A DNA stretch of 64,000 nucleotides, from positions 558,001 to 622,000 of the forward strand of contig CAVVAY010000005.1 of the NCBI GenBank assembly GCA_963746465.1, given 5' to 3'. Below the pieces are notes generated by a model that did not search any database, was not told the origin of the DNA, and saw only the letters and a list, made by a program, of their open reading frames with translations. The translations under genes were made by a program, and so were the position numbers. Each line of letters starts with the position of its first letter. Position 1 is the first letter of the stretch. Positions 60,587 through 64,000 of this stretch are shown piece after piece. Origin of the DNA: CAVVAY01 sp963746465. Its GTDB lineage: Bacteria > Actinomycetota > Actinomycetes > JACCUZ01.

Positions 60587-61413
60587 CTCGCCTTCGCCCC
60601 CAGCCAGACGGCGCAGCCGATCAGGGCACCGATGCCGACCAGCCAGCCGATCCCGCCCTCGGACACCGGCCCGATCTTGCCCAGGGCCGCGCCCCCCGGC
60701 GACGGCTCCGCGGAGGTGGTCTTGAGGAAGCCGATCACCGCGCGCTTGTCCTCCGGCCGCATCGTGTTGTCGCCGAAGACCGGCATCGACTGCGGGCCGG
60801 TGAGCATGGCCTCATACATGTGCTTCGGAGTCGTGTGCTTCAGGGATGGGGCGTACTTGCCGCGGGTCAGCGCTCCGCCGGACCCGGCGAAGTTGTGGCA
60901 CATCGCGCAGTTGGTGCGGTAGATCTCGCCGCCCTCGGCGATGTCGGCGTCGGCGTAGTCGACGTCCTCGTCGGAGGGGACGGCCGGGCCGGGGCCGAGC
61001 GAGGCGACGTACGCCGCCAGCGCCGCGATCTGCTCCTCGGAGAACTTCACCCGCTTCGGCTTGATCTGGGCGCCGACCAGGGCGGCGGGCATCCGTCCGG
61101 TGCCGACCTGGAAGTCGACCGAGGCGGCACCGACGCCGACCAGGCTCGGGCCGTCGCTGCCGCCCTCGGCGTTCAGACCGTGACAGCTGGAGCAGTTCTT
61201 GAGGAAGATCGCGCGACCGTCGTCCACGGCCTGGGTCGACACCCCGCCGGCGGCCTGAGCGTCGCTGGTGGGGGCGAACGCGGCGTAGGCGCCGCCGGTC
61301 GACCCGAGGGCCAGCAGCAGGAGCACCACGGGCGCGAAGCGGTGGCGGCGACGGCGCGACAGGACGGCCAGGACGGCCAGCGGCTTGCTCAGTCGGGTCA
61401 CAGGCTCGCTCAC
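60583..61413 (-). CDS. qcrC: Cytochrome bc1 complex diheme cytochrome c subunit
   Basis: 276 residues from GTG 61413, which overlaps the ctaE stop (GTGA). An N-terminal helix (FAPVVLLLLALGSTGGAYAAF) leads to two cytochrome c domains with CSSCH and CAMCH and axial Met in KPKRVKF-type and MPVFGDNTM regions. A C-terminal anchor helix (GWLVGIGALIGCAVWLG) follows. Two hemes pass electrons directly to the aa3 oxidase, as in actinobacterial supercomplexes that lack free cytochrome c. Confidence 0.96.
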   Translation of the reverse strand: MSEPVTRLSKPLAVLAVLSRRRRHRFAPVVLLLLALGSTGGAYAAFAPTSDAQAAGGVSTQAVDDGRAIFLKNCSSCHGLNAEGGSDGPSLVGVGAASVDFQVGTGRMPAALVGAQIKPKRVKFSEEQIAALAAYVASLGPGPAVPSDEDVDYADADIAEGGEIYRTNCAMCHNFAGSGGALTRGKYAPSLKHTTPKHMYEAMLTGPQSMPVFGDNTMRPEDKRAVIGFLKTTSAEPSPGGAALGKIGPVSEGGIGWLVGIGALIGCAVWLGAKAR

Positions 61414-62033
61414 TTGATCAGGTAGATGGTCGCGAACAGACCGATCCACACGACGTCGACGAAGTGCCAGTAGTAGGACACCACGATGGCGCTGGTCGCA
61501 TGGCCGTGGGTGAAGCGCTTCGCCGAGTAGGTGCGTCCCAGCACCAGGAGGAAGGCGATCAGGCCGCCGGTCACGTGCAGGCCGTGGAAGCCGGTGGTCA
61601 GGTAGAACACCGAGCCGTAGGCGTTCGACGAGAGCGTGAGGCCGTCGGTGCTGACCAGCGTGGCGTACTCGTAGACCTGGCCGCCGATGAAGAACGCGCC
61701 CATCAGGAACGTGATGATGAACCAGAGACGGAGCCGGACGACGTCGCCCTTCTCCGCCGCGAACACACCCAGCTGGCAGGTGACCGAGGACAGCACCAGC
61801 ACGGTGGTGTTCAGGGTGGAGAACGGGATGTTGAGCAGCTCGGGCTCGGTGTCCCAGAGCTCGGGGCTGACCGACCTGATGGTGAAGTACATCGCGAACA
61901 GCGCCGCGAAGAACATCAGCTCCGAGGACAGCCAGACGATGGTGCCCACCGCCGTCGTGTCCGGCCGCGAGGCCGGAACGTGACTGGGCCGGGTTGACGC
62001 TCCCTGCGCTGCTGCTGTCGCCACGAACGGCAT
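61410..62033 (-). CDS. ctaE: Cytochrome c oxidase subunit III
   Basis: 207 residues from ATG 62033. Five to six helices: VGTIVWLSSELMFFAALFAMY (with the conserved Glu), STLNTTVLVLSSVTCQLGVFA, LWFIITFLMGAFFIGGQVYEY, YLTTGFHGLHVTGGLIAFLL and VSYYWHFVDVVWIGLFATIY. First gene of the ctaE-qcrCAB operon, so oxidase and bc1 subunits are co-expressed. Confidence 0.97.
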   Translation of the reverse strand: MPFVATAAAQGASTRPSHVPASRPDTTAVGTIVWLSSELMFFAALFAMYFTIRSVSPELWDTEPELLNIPFSTLNTTVLVLSSVTCQLGVFAAEKGDVVRLRLWFIITFLMGAFFIGGQVYEYATLVSTDGLTLSSNAYGSVFYLTTGFHGLHVTGGLIAFLLVLGRTYSAKRFTHGHATSAIVVSYYWHFVDVVWIGLFATIYLIK

Positions 62034-62099
62034 TATTGCGGTCCGGGCGCCGAAGGGCACCCCCGACCCCCCGACGGGCGGGTCGGTAGCATCGCGAGC

Positions 62100-62522
62100 G
62101 TGACCGATGCCGCTCCGGAGCCCACCATGACCGTCCTCGTGTACAGCGACGACGTCGACACCCGTGAGCGGGTCAAGCTGGCGATCGGCCGCCGGCCGGC
62201 CGCCGACGTCCCCCTGGTCACCTGGGTCGAGTGCGCCACCGGGCCGGCCGTGATCTCGGCCCTGGACAAGGGCGGGGTCGATGTTGCGATCTTGGACGGC
62301 GAGGCCACGCCGACCGGGGGGATGGGCATCGCCCGGCAGGTCAAGGACGAGATCTTCCAGAGCCCGCCGATCGTCGTGCTCACCGGTCGGGTCACTGACA
62401 GCTGGCTCGCGAACTGGTCCCGGGCCGAGGCCGCGGTGCCGCACCCGATCGATCCGATCGTGCTCGCCAAGGCGGTCGCCGAGCTGATGCGCCGCCGCCG
62501 CGCCGCGCTCCCGGCGTCCTAG
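62100..62522 (+). CDS. Response-regulator receiver-like protein
   Basis: 140 residues, a single CheY-like domain: TVLVYSDDVDTRERVKLAIG, then VDVAILDGEATPTGGMGIARQ with the Asp at the usual phosphorylation position, PPIVVLTGRVTDSW, and AVPHPIDPIVLAKAVAELM in place of the K-P loop. The acidic pocket and conserved Lys are partly missing, so phosphorylation is doubtful. GTG 62100. It diverges from ctaE and precedes trpD by eight bases. Confidence 0.75.
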   Translation: MTDAAPEPTMTVLVYSDDVDTRERVKLAIGRRPAADVPLVTWVECATGPAVISALDKGGVDVAILDGEATPTGGMGIARQVKDEIFQSPPIVVLTGRVTDSWLANWSRAEAAVPHPIDPIVLAKAVAELMRRRRAALPAS

Positions 62523-62530
62523 GCCCCGGG

Positions 62531-63586
62531 ATGGACAGGGGGCAGGGCGCCCCGACCTGGCCGGGGCTGCTCTCGACGCTGCTCGGCGGCACCGACCTGA
62601 CGGCGGCGGACACCGCCTGGGCCATGGAGCAGGTCATGCTCGGTGAGGCCACGCCGGTGCAGGTCGCGGGCTTCGTCGTCGCGCTGCGCGCCAAGGGGGA
62701 GTCTCCCGACGAGGTCACCGGCCTGGTCCGGGCGATGCTCGACGCCGCAGCCCGGATCTCGGTGGCCGGGCCGGCTGTCGACACCTGCGGCACCGGTGGT
62801 GACCGGGCCAACACGGTCAACATCTCGACCATGTCGGCGATGGTGGTGGCCGGGACCGGCGCGAGGGTGGTCAAGCACGGGAACCGCTCCGCGTCCTCGG
62901 CCTGCGGCTCGGCCGACCTGCTGGAAGCGCTGGGCGTGGTGATCGACCTCGAGCCGGCGGCGGCCGCCGACTGCCTGGATCGCACCGGCGTGACCTTCTG
63001 CTTCGCGCCCAGGTTCCACCCGGCGCTGCGGCACGCCGCCGTGCCGCGGCGCGAGCTCGGCGTCCCGACGATCTTCAACGTGCTGGGCCCGCTCGCGAAC
63101 CCGGCGCAGCCCTCCGCGCAGGCGGTGGGGTGCGCGGACCCGAGGTTGGCGGGGGTGATGGCGCAGGTGCTCGCCGACCGCGGCACCTCGGCCCTGGTGT
63201 TCCGCGGTGACGACGGCCTGGACGAGCTGACCCCGACCACGAGCTCGCAGGTCTGGGTGGTCCGCGACGGCGCAGTCACGACCGAGCAGCTCGCCCCCGA
63301 GGACGTCGGGCTGAGCCGCGCCGCGCCCGACGCGCTGCGCGGCGGCGACCCGGCCCACAACGCCGAGGTGACCCGGCGCTTCCTGGCCGGTGAAGGTGGC
63401 GCGGTGCGTGACGCGGTCCTGCTCAACGCGGCGGCCGCGCTGGTGGCGCTGGAGCCGGGGGACGGCCCGCTGGCCGGCCGGCTGCTCGACGGGCTGTCCC
63501 GGGCTGCCGGGTCGGTCGACAGCGGGGCGGCGGCCCGCGCCCTGGCCGGCTGGGTCGAGACCAGCCAGGCGCTGGCGGCCGGCTGA
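62531..63586 (+). CDS. trpD: Anthranilate phosphoribosyltransferase
   Basis: 351 residues. Second step of tryptophan synthesis: anthranilate plus PRPP. Motifs: the PRPP loop DTCGTGGDRANTVNISTMSA (about 80-99), KHGNRSASSACGSADLLEALG, RFHPALRHAAVPRRELGVPTIFN-type anthranilate site (Arg and His present), and GDDGLDELTPT with the metal-binding Asp-Glu. ATG 62531. No other trp gene adjoins, as in mycobacteria. Confidence 0.96.
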   Translation: MDRGQGAPTWPGLLSTLLGGTDLTAADTAWAMEQVMLGEATPVQVAGFVVALRAKGESPDEVTGLVRAMLDAAARISVAGPAVDTCGTGGDRANTVNISTMSAMVVAGTGARVVKHGNRSASSACGSADLLEALGVVIDLEPAAAADCLDRTGVTFCFAPRFHPALRHAAVPRRELGVPTIFNVLGPLANPAQPSAQAVGCADPRLAGVMAQVLADRGTSALVFRGDDGLDELTPTTSSQVWVVRDGAVTTEQLAPEDVGLSRAAPDALRGGDPAHNAEVTRRFLAGEGGAVRDAVLLNAAAALVALEPGDGPLAGRLLDGLSRAAGSVDSGAAARALAGWVETSQALAAG

Positions 63587-63602
63587 CCGGCGTACCGGCT
63601 GG

Positions 63603-63890
63603 TCAGCCGGCGCTGTCGGCGCCGAGGGAGAACGCCGCGTCCAGGTCGTGCTGGGAGTAGGTCCGGAACGCGATGTGGGTCTCGGTCGCGCGGACGCCGT
63701 CCACCTTGCTGAGCCGGTCGGCGATCACGTCGGCCAGGGCCTCGTGCTCGCGGACCCGGACCATGGCGATCAGGTCGGCCCCGCCGGTGACGGAGTAGAC
63801 CTCGCTCACCCCGTCGAGGGCGGCGATCGCCTCGGCGACCTCCGGGATGCGGTCGGACTCCACGTGCACGAGCACGATCGCGGTGATCAC
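63603..63890 (-). CDS. Stand-alone AsnC/Lrp effector-binding domain protein
   Basis: 95 residues: ITAIVLVHVESDRIPEVAEAIAALDGVSEVYSVTGGADLIAMVRV, then VDGVRATETHIAFRTYSQHDLD. This is the RAM/AsnC ligand domain (beta-alpha-beta-beta-alpha-beta) without the DNA-binding helix-turn-helix. Such proteins bind amino acids and may modulate full-length Lrp regulators. It is convergent with trpD, 16 bases apart. Confidence 0.9.
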   Translation of the reverse strand: MITAIVLVHVESDRIPEVAEAIAALDGVSEVYSVTGGADLIAMVRVREHEALADVIADRLSKVDGVRATETHIAFRTYSQHDLDAAFSLGADSAG

Positions 63891-64000
63891 CGAGTGCCTC
63901 CGGGGACGGTACGACGAGTAGCACGCGAGCCTAGCGGGTAGGCCCGCGACGCCGGCCCGTCGTCGTGCTCGTGCAGGAGGCCCGAATGCTCTCGTCCCGT

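Noticed and set aside
63891..64000. Possible gene start at the right edge
   Set aside because: Only 110 bases remain and no ribosome site with an open frame can be supported.

Overview
The window is high-GC actinobacterial DNA. GTG and TTG starts are frequent, and neighbouring genes often overlap by 1-4 bases (ATGA, GTGA, TGATG). Gene content and order follow the Mycobacterium tuberculosis Rv2192-Rv2222 neighbourhood as I remember it: glnA2/glnE/glnA1, an RDD protein, a DUF4191 protein, lipA/lipB, a TIGR01777 epimerase, dlaT, pepA/B, gcvT, cobT, a DUF3043 protein, glycerate kinase, an erpA-like gene, adoK, ctaC/ctaF, qcrBAC, ctaE, trpD. Together with the extra genes, this suggests a Nocardioides-like member of the Propionibacteriales. 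That placement is an inference; no rRNA or tRNA gene is present to test it.

Layout. 1-1.2 kb: truncated membrane signalling gene preceded by a small exported protein built of GAVWN repeats. 1.4-7.8 kb: glnA2, an amidotransferase, glnE and an MFS transporter. 7.9-13.5 kb: an accessory stretch with two tandemly duplicated secreted GH-A-like proteins, a phased array of TTCYCCACA boxes, tandem hairpins, an acyltransferase, and a secreted beta-propeller gene on a 1.57-kb segment bounded by a 24-bp direct repeat of the glnA 3' end. 13.5-19.8 kb: glnA1 behind a full GlnR-type operator, RDD protein, FAD oxidoreductase, DUF4191 protein, lipA, lipB. 19.8-24.6 kb: oxidoreductase, cupin, S51-type peptidase, Ser/Thr kinase, epimerase. 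24.6-32.6 kb: dlaT, lpd, a frameshifted exported-protein gene, pepA, gcvT, a shikimate-kinase-like gene.

32.6-39.3 kb is the most interesting part. A cobalamin riboswitch precedes a tightly packed minus-strand operon: a secreted alpha/alpha-barrel protein, a membrane-anchored DUF4430 protein, ECF-T, fused ECF-A1A2, ECF-S and a CobT-like enzyme. The first two correspond to the two domains of animal transcobalamin/intrinsic factor. I read this as a split transcobalamin-like capture system feeding an ECF vitamin transporter.

39.4-48.8 kb: aldo/keto reductase, DUF3043 protein, the phage-shock group pspA-pspAA-htpX-pspAB, a VOC protein, an AbiEi/DUF559 protein flanked by palindromic repeats, glycerate kinase, erpA. 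48.8-64 kb: adenosine kinase, aat, then the respiratory genes ctaCDF (plus strand) and ctaE-qcrCAB (minus strand). Between these two groups lie an L,D-transpeptidase, a photolyase and an NAD-binding/DUF2867 protein. The window closes with a receiver-like protein, trpD and a stand-alone AsnC effector domain.

Functional themes are nitrogen assimilation (glnA1, glnA2, glnE under GlnR-like sites), lipoate synthesis and its client enzymes (lipA, lipB, dlaT, lpd, gcvT), B12 acquisition, envelope stress, and the bc1-aa3 respiratory supercomplex.
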